A DNA stretch of 7,730 nucleotides from Bradymonadales bacterium (GCA_947483645.1 CANKLS010000055.1:1-7730), one strand, 5' to 3'; counted from the stretch's first letter, positions 1-6,907 are shown. Translations and numbers: made by a program. Notes: a model not told the origin generated them from the sequence alone.

Positions 1-1154
1 CGGCTCAGGCTCACCGTCCGCTGCGGACCCTCATCTGCGCGCGCCGCACCGCCAGTTGCTCCCATGATGAAGTCGCCCGCGGGTACCCGGCAGAGACGCG
101 CCCCATCCTTCGCGCTCGATCGGGTGCAGTCAGCCGTCTCTACCGACCGACCGTCGGGACCCGCATAGACCTCCATGTTGATGTCGAACCGGCGCATCGT
201 TGAGCCGAGCAGGTTGAGCGGCTCGGTCACGGTCCGGTATCCCGCCTTCACCAGCTTGAGCTGCCGAGCTGTCGAGATGATCTGCACGGCCACCGTCTTG
301 CCCGCTGCCGTCACGCCGAGCTGCGCGCCATCAATCATGATCGCCGCGCCGTCCAGGTTGGCCCGAATCTCGATTGTCACATCGGCAGGCGATAGCCGCA
401 CGCCCCGCAGCGTCGTCACCTCAGCGGCCGATAGCTCCAGCGTCGTTGCGTAGGGCGCAAAGCCGACCGCGCGGAGCTCCACAGCCACCGTGCCAACGGG
501 GAGCCCCGTCAGCTGCGCAGGACCCGTCCCCACCCGCTTGCCGTTCACAAAGACCTCCAGCGGAGCCGGCTGTACATCGAGGACATCAAGGCGACCGAGC
601 CCCGTCGCGTCGGGCGCAGCAAGCCCCAGCACCACGGGCGACACCAGGAACCGCTTCGCCAGCGCATCGAGCCCCACCCGCGCCGCCGAACCTACGCTGC
701 TGGCCTCGCTCACCACCTCGTTGTCGGTGAACAGCAGCGCGTTGCCCGCAGGATCCCAGACCTGCAACGAGGCGAGATACTGGTTCTTGTCGAGCCGCTC
801 GACCGCAAGGCCAATCGCGAACTTCGCATAGCTCCTACGCGCCGCCGCAAGGTCGGCCTCACGCTGCGCCTCGGGCGACACGCCCACCTGGTTGCGCGAT
901 GCATCGAAGAGGTTCTGCGACTCTTGGTCGCCGATGAAGCCGAACCGGCCGGTCGCCGTTACCCGCGCCTCGAAGATCCGCTTGCCGACGCCCAACGCGC
1001 TGCGCGTCGCATCGTCGCCGCGGAAGGGCAACAGGATGAGCGAGGTGGGCTCAGCGCTGTCGCCCGCACCCACCGCGGTGGGCGCTCGTCCGAGCAGCGC
1101 AGCCACCATGACGGCGGCGAGCGCGAAGAGCAGAAAGAGGTTTCGTCGGACCAT
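1..1154 (-). CDS. Secreted TolB-like/PEGA/FGE-sulfatase-domain protein, partial (C-terminus beyond left edge)
   Basis: Only the first 384 codons are present; the frame stays open to the window edge. Residues 1-30 form a signal peptide (MVRR, a hydrophobic stretch, then AVGA/GD as the probable cleavage site); there is no lipobox cysteine. Residues about 38-175 begin LILLPFRGDD and resemble the TolB-like/CsgG-like alpha-beta fold of periplasmic proteins; this is my weakest assignment. Two PEGA-type beta domains follow, about 189-253 (EVFVNGKRVGTGPAQLTGLP) and 259-328 (MIDGAQLGVT, then KAGYRTVTEPL). The last part, from about 352, reads CRVPAGDFIMGATGG then DEGPQRTVSL, the characteristic opening of an FGE/SUMF1-type domain. 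In other proteins such domains convert sulfatase cysteines to formylglycine or serve as binding folds; the catalytic part lies outside the window. Cys343 and Cys355 might pair outside the cytoplasm. The ATG start has a GAGGA ribosome site six bases upstream. It is the last gene seen in the leftward cluster, 67 bases after the algH-like gene. Confidence 0.85.
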   Translation of the reverse strand, partial: MVRRNLFLLFALAAVMVAALLGRAPTAVGAGDSAEPTSLILLPFRGDDATRSALGVGKRIFEARVTATGRFGFIGDQESQNLFDASRNQVGVSPEAQREADLAAARRSYAKFAIGLAVERLDKNQYLASLQVWDPAGNALLFTDNEVVSEASSVGSAARVGLDALAKRFLVSPVVLGLAAPDATGLGRLDVLDVQPAPLEVFVNGKRVGTGPAQLTGLPVGTVAVELRAVGFAPYATTLELSAAEVTTLRGVRLSPADVTIEIRANLDGAAIMIDGAQLGVTAAGKTVAVQIISTARQLKLVKAGYRTVTEPLNLLGSTMRRFDINMEVYAGPDGRSVETADCTRSSAKDGARLCRVPAGDFIMGATGGAARADEGPQRTVSLS

Positions 1155-1160
1155 GAGACA

Positions 1161-1165
1161 TCCTC
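1161..1165 (-). promoter_or_regulatory. Ribosome binding site GAGGA of the PEGA/FGE gene
   Basis: GAGGA on the minus strand lies six bases before the ATG at 1154. It fixes this start, which also gives an intact signal peptide. Confidence 0.6.
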
Positions 1166-1221
1166 GTCGGGACGGGTTACGAATCAGCAGACGGACGACA
1201 GCAGAGACTCTTCAGCGATGC

Positions 1222-1803
1222 TCACGCCTTTCCGCCGGGCCCGACCATGAACCCGCCTGGGTGCAGGCCAAGACGGTCGAGGGCCTTCCGCCACAGCGCC
1301 GCCGTGTCGGCATCAAAGACCAGCGAGTCGTCCACCTCCATCGGGATCCAGTCGCCCCGGTGGATCTCACCCTCGAGCTGTCCTGGGCCCCATCCCGCGT
1401 AGCCGAGCAGCAACCGGAAGGGCTGCTCCGTCTGGGGCTGAAGGAACCGTCCCAGCACCTCGAGCGTCGCTGCAATCCGGATCTCACCCTCCACAGAGAA
1501 CACATGTTCCTGCTCGGCGGATGCGTCCTCGCTCTCGCCACGGAAGAGCACCCAGCCGCGCTCGGGAGAGACAGGGCCACCGCGGTAGACGCGCTGCCCC
1601 TCTTGGTGCAGCTGCAACTTCAGCGAGAGGTCCTCGGCTAGGTCCTTCATCGAGAAGGGCGACGGCCGGTTCAGCACAAAGCCCACTGCGCCATCCTCGC
1701 TCGATTCCGCGAGCAGAATCACCGCCTCGGCAAAATCAGGGTCTTGCATCGAAGGTGCCGCGACGAGGAGTCCGGGGGCGAGGCTGTCTTGAACGACGGT
1801 CAT
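1222..1803 (-). CDS. algH: YqgE/AlgH family protein (UPF0301)
   Basis: A 193-residue protein, the usual length for the family (about 185-200). Family hallmarks are all visible: GLLVAAPSMQDPDFAEAVIL at 11-30, GAVGFVLNRP at 38-47, YRGGPV at 73-78, and LLLGYAGWGPGQLEGEI at 131-147 followed by DW at 151-152. The biochemical role is not established; the name AlgH comes from a Pseudomonas alginate regulator, and most homologues are cytoplasmic proteins of unknown activity. I chose the ATG at 1803 because the protein then begins just before the conserved GLLVAAP block. An in-frame TTG at 1833 would add ten residues without homology support. Neither start has a convincing Shine-Dalgarno sequence. It lies 69 bases after lgt and 67 before the PEGA/FGE gene, all in the same direction, so it is probably co-transcribed with them. 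Confidence 0.92.
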   Translation of the reverse strand: MTVVQDSLAPGLLVAAPSMQDPDFAEAVILLAESSEDGAVGFVLNRPSPFSMKDLAEDLSLKLQLHQEGQRVYRGGPVSPERGWVLFRGESEDASAEQEHVFSVEGEIRIAATLEVLGRFLQPQTEQPFRLLLGYAGWGPGQLEGEIHRGDWIPMEVDDSLVFDADTAALWRKALDRLGLHPGGFMVGPGGKA

Positions 1804-1872
1804 GGATACATCGGGGCGGTGAGTGCGTGGCAAGGGCGACTAGCCGTCGCGCGCAGCAGGGGGAAGGGCTGG

Positions 1873-2829
1873 TTACCCCTTCAATGCTTCCGTTGGGTCG
1901 TCGGGATCGAGCTGCGCCATGTAGGCTGCATCCTTGGCACGAATGCCGCCGAGCACCCAAATCACCAATCCGAGGACGAGCACCGCCACCGCACCAAACT
2001 GACCGGGCGTGAAACCCGGCGACAAAAGCTCCGCTAAGTATCGCTTGTCTGCGCCGTCAATGTCGGTCGCGCGGAGGGTGTCGAGGTAGAAGCGGACGGG
2101 CGCGTAGAAGAGGATGAAGATGGCGGCATACCAGCCCGGCCGGAGCCCCGTCTGCCTGTCGGCCCAGAACCGGAAGAAGAGATAGAGCACCGCGGGGTAC
2201 CACATCTCTAAGAAGCCCAAATCGAACCGAGGCGTGAAGCCGGGGGCACCGTAGCCCGCGATGGCAGGTACGCTATCCCGCCAGCCGTCCGGAAAGTTCA
2301 CCGCCAGCGCCGACGTCGACGCCAGACCCACATGGTCATGCGCCGAGAAGCAGCCCATGCGCCCGAAGAACCAGCCCACCGTGAAGCCGTAGGCCATCAC
2401 ATCCAGATACTTCAGCACCGGGCGCCCCTTGCCGCCGCGGAACTCCAGCATCTTCGGGATGAGCACGATGCGCTTCACATTGAAGAACCAGATCATGCCC
2501 ATCGCCGCACCAAGAAAGCCGCCGAACGACGAAATGCCGGACGAGATCTTGAACACCTCCAGCCAGCTCCCATTGGGCCCGAAGACCCGGTCGGGGTAGT
2601 AGGCAAACAGGCTCACCTGATGCGCCATGATGAAGCCGGTGATGACCAGCCAGAGGCCCAAGTCACCCACGATCACGGGCGATAGCCCTTTCTCTGTCGC
2701 CCGCTTCTGCGCCAGCCAGGTTGCCAGCACCACGCCGATTCCGACGAGGATGCCGAAGACATGGATCTCGATCACATCCTTGATGATGACGATGGGAAAG
2801 GTTTCGAAGAAGGGAATCGTCGCCAGCAT
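1873..2829 (-). CDS. lgt: Prolipoprotein diacylglyceryl transferase family protein, atypical active-site motifs
   Basis: A 318-residue multi-pass inner-membrane protein of the Lgt family. Lgt transfers diacylglycerol from phosphatidylglycerol to the lipobox cysteine of prolipoproteins, the first step of lipoprotein maturation. Hydrophobic segments lie near residues 22-40, 55-73, 100-117, 144-160, 208-221, 231-245 and 276-295. The GR signature is present as GRMGCFSAHDHVG (156-168); the classical form is GR-x-G-N-F-x-N-x-E-xx-G, so Asn, Asn and Glu are replaced here. The segment equivalent to the E. coli His103-Gly-Gly motif reads SFGGFLG (101-107), with Phe where His is classical. Arg246 and Asp250 (VRFYLD) fit the essential C-terminal Arg and Glu positions, and FTPGQ (273-277) matches the LTxGQ segment. 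The ATG at 2829 overlaps the TAA of the upstream ALDH-like gene by one base (TAATG), which favours it over a GTG 21 bases upstream and suggests coupled translation. It may be a true Lgt of a divergent branch or a paralogue; this window cannot decide. Confidence 0.85.
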   Translation of the reverse strand: MLATIPFFETFPIVIIKDVIEIHVFGILVGIGVVLATWLAQKRATEKGLSPVIVGDLGLWLVITGFIMAHQVSLFAYYPDRVFGPNGSWLEVFKISSGISSFGGFLGAAMGMIWFFNVKRIVLIPKMLEFRGGKGRPVLKYLDVMAYGFTVGWFFGRMGCFSAHDHVGLASTSALAVNFPDGWRDSVPAIAGYGAPGFTPRFDLGFLEMWYPAVLYLFFRFWADRQTGLRPGWYAAIFILFYAPVRFYLDTLRATDIDGADKRYLAELLSPGFTPGQFGAVAVLVLGLVIWVLGGIRAKDAAYMAQLDPDDPTEALKG

Positions 2830-3722
2830 TAGAGACCCATGGGGTGCCACGAGGTCTTGACCTCGAGGAAGGGAGTGATCCGGTAGAGGCTCTGATGGTC
2901 AGCGAGCGCCCAGGCAGTCGAGGTCCGGTCTGTATCGATCCAGACCCGCTTGATGGTGGCCGAGGCGCCGCCCTCGAGCAGCACCTGCTCCTCCATGGAG
3001 AGCCCGACAGCACCGATGGCGTCGATGTCGCGGTGGGTCGCAGCAGTCGGCAACAGCTCTTCCCGGTTGCCCGTGAGCAGGTTCACAACACCGGCCGGCA
3101 GATCGCTCGTCGCGAGCACCTCTGCAAAGTCGATGACGATCGGCGCGTGTGCGATGGGCGAGCAGGCCACCACGGCGTTTCCGCCGCAGATGACCGGCGC
3201 AACAATCGAGACCAGGCCGAGCAGCGGCGAGCTCTCGCCCGCGAACAGCACAACCACGCCCGTCGCCTCGGGTGAACTCATGTTGAAGAAGGGGCCGGCC
3301 ACCGGGTTCTGGTTGCCCAGCACCTGCGTGAGCTTGTCGCACCAGCCCGCATACCAGACCAGCCGGTCGATGGAGGCGCTCACCTCCGCCTCCGCCGCCT
3401 TCGCCGTCTTGCCGTGAGCCTTGACCAGCGTAGCCGTCAGCGATTCGCGGCGGCTCTCCATCATCTCGGCGGCCCGGTAGAGGATCTGGCTGCGGAGATA
3501 GGCGGTCTTGCCGGCCCAGCTCTCTGCAGCCTTGCGAGCGGCCACAACGGCCTCTCTGAGGTCTTTGCGCGATGCGCGGGATGCGTTGGCCACAAATTCC
3601 CCCGAACGGTTACGGAGTGCCACGGAACGGCCCGACTCGGTGCGCGGAAAGGCGCCACCGATGAAGAGCTTGTAGGTCTTGGCGACGGTCAGTCGCATGT
3701 TGGTCTGCGCCGGGGTTTTCAT
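2829..3722 (-). CDS. Non-catalytic ALDH-like protein, equivalent to the C-terminal pseudo-ALDH domain of ALDH16
   Basis: A 297-residue protein resembling only the N-terminal, NAD-binding two thirds of an aldehyde dehydrogenase (usual length about 480-500). YKLFIGGAFPR (17-27) is the normal ALDH opening, and LPAGVVNLLTG (208-218) matches the PPGVVNFVNG segment of the neighbour. Catalytic elements are lost: the PWN motif is replaced by AGESSPLLG (161-169), the NAD-binding Lys by Cys187, and the GSTEVG loop by VGLSMEEQ (239-246). The domain carrying the nucleophilic Cys and EIFGPV is absent. The end, WHPMGL, is complete, not a random break. The order and ending match the degenerate second domain of ALDH16, including the terminal LPMG-type motif I recall from human ALDH16A1. 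Its ATG overlaps the stop of the catalytic ALDH gene (ATGA) and has GAGGT six bases upstream. I infer a stable partner subunit of that enzyme; the open frame with coherent, conserved-looking segments argues against a decaying pseudogene. Confidence 0.88.
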   Translation of the reverse strand: MKTPAQTNMRLTVAKTYKLFIGGAFPRTESGRSVALRNRSGEFVANASRASRKDLREAVVAARKAAESWAGKTAYLRSQILYRAAEMMESRRESLTATLVKAHGKTAKAAEAEVSASIDRLVWYAGWCDKLTQVLGNQNPVAGPFFNMSSPEATGVVVLFAGESSPLLGLVSIVAPVICGGNAVVACSPIAHAPIVIDFAEVLATSDLPAGVVNLLTGNREELLPTAATHRDIDAIGAVGLSMEEQVLLEGGASATIKRVWIDTDRTSTAWALADHQSLYRITPFLEVKTSWHPMGL

Positions 3723-5197
3723 CCGCGCACCTCGAGGTAGGGGAGCAGACCCTGGCGGCCGCCCTCGCGACCGAAGCCGCTCTCCTTGAATCCGCCAAAC
3801 GGGCTCGTCGCATCAAAGCGGTTGAAGCTGTTGCCCCAGATGACGCCCGCCTTGAGCTGGCTCGCAACCGCAAAGAGCTTGGAGCCCTTGTCGGTCCAGA
3901 TGCCGGCAGAGAGGCCGTAGGGAGTCGCGTTGGCCTTGGCGACCGCCTCTTCGGGCGTCCGGAAGGTCATCACGCTGAGCACCGGCCCGAAGATCTCATC
4001 GGCCGCAATCCGATGCGCCGGCGCCACACCCGTGAAGAAGGTCGGTGCCACGAAGAAGCCGCGGCCGGGGAGCGGGCAGGGCGCAGAGTGGCGCACCGCC
4101 CCATCCTCCACGCCATAGCCGAGGTAGGCCTCAATCTTGTCGAGCTGTGCCCGGCTGTTGATGGCCCCCACATCGGTGTTCTTGTCGAGCGGGTTGCCCA
4201 CGCGGAGCGTCGAGAGCCGGTGGGTCAGACGCCGCACCACCTCATCGTGGATGCTCTCCTGCACGAGCAGCCGCGAGCCTGCGCAGCAGACATGGCCCTG
4301 ATTGAAGAAGATGCCCGAGATGATGCCTTCGATCGCCTGGTCGAGCGCAGCGTCATCGAAGATGATGTTGGCCCCCTTGCCGCCCAGCTCCAGCGTCAGC
4401 CGCTTGCCCGTACCGGCGAGCTGCTTCTGAATCGCGCGTCCCACCTCGGTGCTCCCCGTGAAGGCCACCTTGTTGATGTCGGGATGGTTCACCAGCGCAG
4501 CACCCGTGCGCCCGTCGCCGTTCACAAAGTTCACCACGCCCGGCGGGAGGTCTGCCTCCTGAAAAATCTCCGCAAGCTTCATCGCCGTCAGCGGCGTCGT
4601 CTCGGCCGCCTTCAACACCACGGTGTTGCCGCAGGCCAGCGCAGGCGCGATCTTCCAGGCCGCCATCAGCAGCGGGAAGTTCCACGGAATCACCTGCCCC
4701 GCCACGCCGAGCGGCGCCACCTGCGCGCCTCCGAAGGCATACTGCAGTTTGTCGGCCCAGCCCGCGTAGTAGAAGAAGTGGGCGGCCGCGAGCGGCAGGT
4801 CCACATCCCGGGACTCCTTGATCGGCTTGCCACCGTTCATCGTCTCCAGGATCGCCAGCTCGCGGGCATGTTCCTGCAGCAGGCGGGCGATGCGGTAGAG
4901 ATACTTGGCCCGCTCCGAAGGCGGCGTCTTCGACCAGTGCTTCTCGTAGCCACGCCGCGCCGACTTCACCGCAGCATCCACCTCGGAGGCGCTCCCCTGA
5001 CCGAACTCGGCCAGCTGCTCTTCGGTCGCAGGGTTGATGGCACCGAAGTAGCTCTTCGCCGCGGTGAACTTGCCGTCGATGAAGTGGCCGTACCGCTTCT
5101 CGAACCGCACATGGTCGGTCGCCTCGAGGGCCGGCTCATACTTCCAGCCCGCGGCAGGCGCCGCGGTCGTCTTGGGGGTCTGTTTCTTGGTCGCCAT
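3719..5197 (-). CDS. NAD(P)-dependent aldehyde dehydrogenase, ALDH16-type catalytic half
   Basis: A full-length 492-residue ALDH that oxidises an aldehyde to the carboxylate in the cytoplasm. All expected motifs are present: PWNFP at 171-175 (oxyanion Asn173), the coenzyme-binding Lys196 in VVLKAAE, FTGSTEVG at 246-253, general base Glu270 in LELGGKGAN, nucleophile Cys304 in FFNQGHVCCAGSR (297-309), EIFGPV at 401-406, and the closing PFGGFKESGFGRE (466-478). The first 20 residues are a Lys/Thr/Ala-rich extension. The GxVCCAGSRLLVQES region and the GGxxGLxxYL ending resemble the first domain of ALDH16; bacterial ALDH16 keeps the catalytic Cys that human ALDH16A1 lost. It starts three bases after the deoC stop and shares an ATGA overlap with the next gene, so the three are almost certainly co-translated. 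Given deoC, acetaldehyde is the most likely substrate, but that is inference; the family is broad. Confidence 0.93.
   Translation of the reverse strand: MATKKQTPKTTAAPAAGWKYEPALEATDHVRFEKRYGHFIDGKFTAAKSYFGAINPATEEQLAEFGQGSASEVDAAVKSARRGYEKHWSKTPPSERAKYLYRIARLLQEHARELAILETMNGGKPIKESRDVDLPLAAAHFFYYAGWADKLQYAFGGAQVAPLGVAGQVIPWNFPLLMAAWKIAPALACGNTVVLKAAETTPLTAMKLAEIFQEADLPPGVVNFVNGDGRTGAALVNHPDINKVAFTGSTEVGRAIQKQLAGTGKRLTLELGGKGANIIFDDAALDQAIEGIISGIFFNQGHVCCAGSRLLVQESIHDEVVRRLTHRLSTLRVGNPLDKNTDVGAINSRAQLDKIEAYLGYGVEDGAVRHSAPCPLPGRGFFVAPTFFTGVAPAHRIAADEIFGPVLSVMTFRTPEEAVAKANATPYGLSAGIWTDKGSKLFAVASQLKAGVIWGNSFNRFDATSPFGGFKESGFGREGGRQGLLPYLEVRG
3729..3733 (-). promoter_or_regulatory. Ribosome binding site GAGGT inside the end of the ALDH gene
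   Basis: GAGGT lies within the last codons of the catalytic ALDH gene, six bases before the ATG at 3722. Together with the ATGA overlap it supports independent, coupled initiation of the short ALDH-like protein rather than a sequencing frameshift. Confidence 0.55.
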
Positions 5198-5200
5198 GGG

Positions 5201-6124
5201 TCAGCCCAGCGTGTGGTAGCGAAGTGAATCGTAGGCGCCCAGGCGCTCCTTCTCGAGTTGCATCAGCAGGTCGTTCAGCAGCACCGAGGCGCCCAGCCGG
5301 AACCAGTCGGGCGACATCCACGCATCGCCCAGCGTCTCATTCACCATGACCAGATACTTCAGCGCATCCTTGGCGGTCCGGATGCCGCCGGCCGGCTTCA
5401 TGCCGACCATCTTGCCGGTCTTGAAGTAGTGCTCACGGATGACCTCGAGCATCACCAGCGTCACAGGCAGCGTCGCAGCCGGCTGCACCTTGCCAGTCGA
5501 GGTCTTGATGAAGTGGGCGCCCGCATCGATGGCGAGCTGGCTCGCAAACCGAACCTTGTCGTAGGTCTGAAGCTCACCCGTCTCCAGAATGACCTTGAGG
5601 TGGGCGGGGCCGCAGGCCTCGACCGTCGCCGCGATCTCGTCAAAGACCTTCGCGTAGTCGCCCATCAGGAAGGCGCGCCGGTCGATGACCATGTCGATCT
5701 CATCCGCGCCGGTCTCTACCGTCCGTCGAACCTCCTCGAGCTTCAACGCAAGGTCGCCTTGGCCCGACGGGAAGTAGGTGGCCACCGCGGCCACCTTCAC
5801 GCCCGACCCAGCCAGCGCCTCCTTGGCCACAGCCACAAGCGGTGGATAGACGCAGACCGCGCCGGTCGACGGGATGTCACTCCGACCGGGAAGCGGCCGC
5901 ATCGCCTTCGCGCAGAGGTCACGCACCTTGCCTGGCGTGTCGGAACCCTCAAGCGTCGTGAGGTCAATCATCGAGACCGCCAGCAGCAGCCCCTGCAATT
6001 TGGCAGCCTTCTTGATGGAGCGGGTGCCGAGGGCCGCAGCCCGGGCTTCGACGGCGACCGCATCAACGGCCTTCCATGCGGGCGGGTGGTAGGCGGAACG
6101 CACCGCCCCGTTGTGAACACTCAT
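5201..6124 (-). CDS. deoC: Deoxyribose-phosphate aldolase (DERA)
   Basis: A 307-residue class I aldolase that splits 2-deoxy-D-ribose-5-phosphate into acetaldehyde and glyceraldehyde-3-phosphate in deoxynucleoside catabolism. The catalytic set is intact: Asp144 in DEIDMVI (141-147), Schiff-base Lys207 in FIKTSTGKV (205-213), and Lys243 in GMKPAGGIRT (241-250). RLGASVLLNDLL (277-288) is the phosphate-binding end of the barrel. It is longer than the short bacterial DERAs (about 220 residues) and nearer the E. coli/eukaryotic size class, with an N-terminal extension of about 45 residues. I chose the ATG at 6124. In-frame starts upstream (ATG at 6154, GTG at 6247) add sequence without family character, and the latter would overlap the GST gene. 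A weak GGTGACAGG precedes the chosen ATG. It heads the deoC-ALDH-ALDH cassette and lies 79 bases after the GST gene. Confidence 0.95.
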   Translation of the reverse strand: MSVHNGAVRSAYHPPAWKAVDAVAVEARAAALGTRSIKKAAKLQGLLLAVSMIDLTTLEGSDTPGKVRDLCAKAMRPLPGRSDIPSTGAVCVYPPLVAVAKEALAGSGVKVAAVATYFPSGQGDLALKLEEVRRTVETGADEIDMVIDRRAFLMGDYAKVFDEIAATVEACGPAHLKVILETGELQTYDKVRFASQLAIDAGAHFIKTSTGKVQPAATLPVTLVMLEVIREHYFKTGKMVGMKPAGGIRTAKDALKYLVMVNETLGDAWMSPDWFRLGASVLLNDLLMQLEKERLGAYDSLRYHTLG

Positions 6125-6203
6125 CCTGTCACCGTGCAAAGGGTTGCATCCCATCCCATACCCCGCCGCGTCCCCCGCGGCCAGAAACGAACGCCGCGCC
6201 CGT

Positions 6204-6794
6204 CTAGATTGCGATTGCCCTGCGGGCTGCCGGCCGCGCAAAGGCACGGGTCGAATAGTCGCTCAGCATGGCAGGAAGCATTTCCGGCTCCATCGCCCTC
6301 AGCCACTGGAACGAGCTTGCGAGGATGACATCTGCGGCGCTGAAGGCCTCTCCCGTCAGCCACGGCCGGTCTGCCAGCGCCCGCTCCGCGAAGGCCACCA
6401 TCGGCACAATCGCCGCAGCCTGGGCCTCGCCGGACTCGCCCTTGCGCTTGGCCATGAACAGTTCGCCCAGCGCCGGCTCCAGCGTCGCCGAGGCATAGAA
6501 GAGCCACTGCATGTAGTCCGCCCGCTCGGGCGCATCCAGCGCCGGTGCCAGCCCGGAGCCGGGAAAGGCATCTGCCAGCCAGCCGCAGATGGCGCCCGAC
6601 TCAATCATCGGACGGCCGTCAATCGTGACCGCAGGAACTTTGCCATGCGGATGGATCGCCAGATAGGGTGGCTGACGGTTCTCGCCTCCCCGGACATCAA
6701 GTGTCTGCAGGGTGTAGTCAGCGCCGACTTCTTCCAGCATCCAGCGGACGCGTGTGGCGCGGGTCTTGGGATAGAAAAAAAGCACAATCTTCAT
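6204..6794 (-). CDS. Glutathione S-transferase family protein
   Basis: A 196-residue soluble GST-fold protein, near the usual 200-220. Residues 1-78 form the thioredoxin-like domain: MKIVLFFYPKTRATRVRWML opening, GKVPAV at 51-56 with the cis-proline, and the glutathione gamma-glutamyl contact ESGAI at 65-69. The helical domain follows, with the N-capping box and hydrophobic staple in FSAADVIL (151-158). The usual Ser/Tyr near residues 8-12 is ambiguous (Tyr8, Thr11), so conjugation chemistry is not assured; many bacterial members have unknown substrates. The ATG at 6794 is preceded by AGGA with six-base spacing. The open frame extends to 7013 but the upstream part lacks family character and runs into the divergent regulator. 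Same direction as deoC with a 79-base gap, so co-transcription is possible but less tight than in the rest of the cluster. Confidence 0.9.
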   Translation of the reverse strand: MKIVLFFYPKTRATRVRWMLEEVGADYTLQTLDVRGGENRQPPYLAIHPHGKVPAVTIDGRPMIESGAICGWLADAFPGSGLAPALDAPERADYMQWLFYASATLEPALGELFMAKRKGESGEAQAAAIVPMVAFAERALADRPWLTGEAFSAADVILASSFQWLRAMEPEMLPAMLSDYSTRAFARPAARRAIAI

Positions 6795-6800
6795 AGAGAT

Positions 6801-6804
6801 TCCT
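6801..6804 (-). promoter_or_regulatory. Ribosome binding site AGGA of the GST gene
   Basis: AGGA on the minus strand, six bases before the ATG at 6794. It decides the start against the longer frame. Confidence 0.55.
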
Positions 6805-6907
6805 GAATCATAGGTTGAAAGAGGCGCTGCTCGGTGGTTGACTCTGCACGGTCGAGCGTCCGCGTGCGGTAACCCTCCTATCCCCATCTGGTTCGATCGC
6901 CTTGCCT

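Noticed and set aside
892..1641. A 249-codon open frame on the plus strand
   Set aside because: It spans the antisense of two real genes (the start of the PEGA/FGE gene and most of algH) and shows no domain.
2829..3722. The short ALDH-like gene as a decayed pseudogene
   Set aside because: The frame is intact and has a ribosome site and a coupled start. Its end fits the ALDH16 second domain rather than a random truncation.
4013..5227. A 404-codon open frame on the plus strand
   Set aside because: It lies opposite the catalytic ALDH gene, whose motifs are complete. The antisense product is rich in Arg, His and Leu with no recognisable family, as expected for a shadow frame in GC-rich DNA.
6165..6181. 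Hairpin GCCGCG-TCCCC-CGCGGC between the GST gene and deoC as a terminator
   Set aside because: The stem has only six pairs and no T-run follows on either strand, so a rho-independent terminator is not supported.
6125..6247. Longer deoC starting at a GTG at 6247
   Set aside because: The added 41 residues have no DERA character and would overlap the end of the GST gene; the ATG at 6124 is better.
5258..6328. A 356-codon open frame on the plus strand
   Set aside because: It is opposite deoC and part of the GST gene, both firmly identified; composition is that of an antisense shadow.
6815..6856. Short GTG-started leader peptide frame of 13 codons upstream of the GST gene
   Set aside because: It has no ribosome site at proper spacing, no regulatory codon run and no attenuator-like hairpin; it is likely chance.
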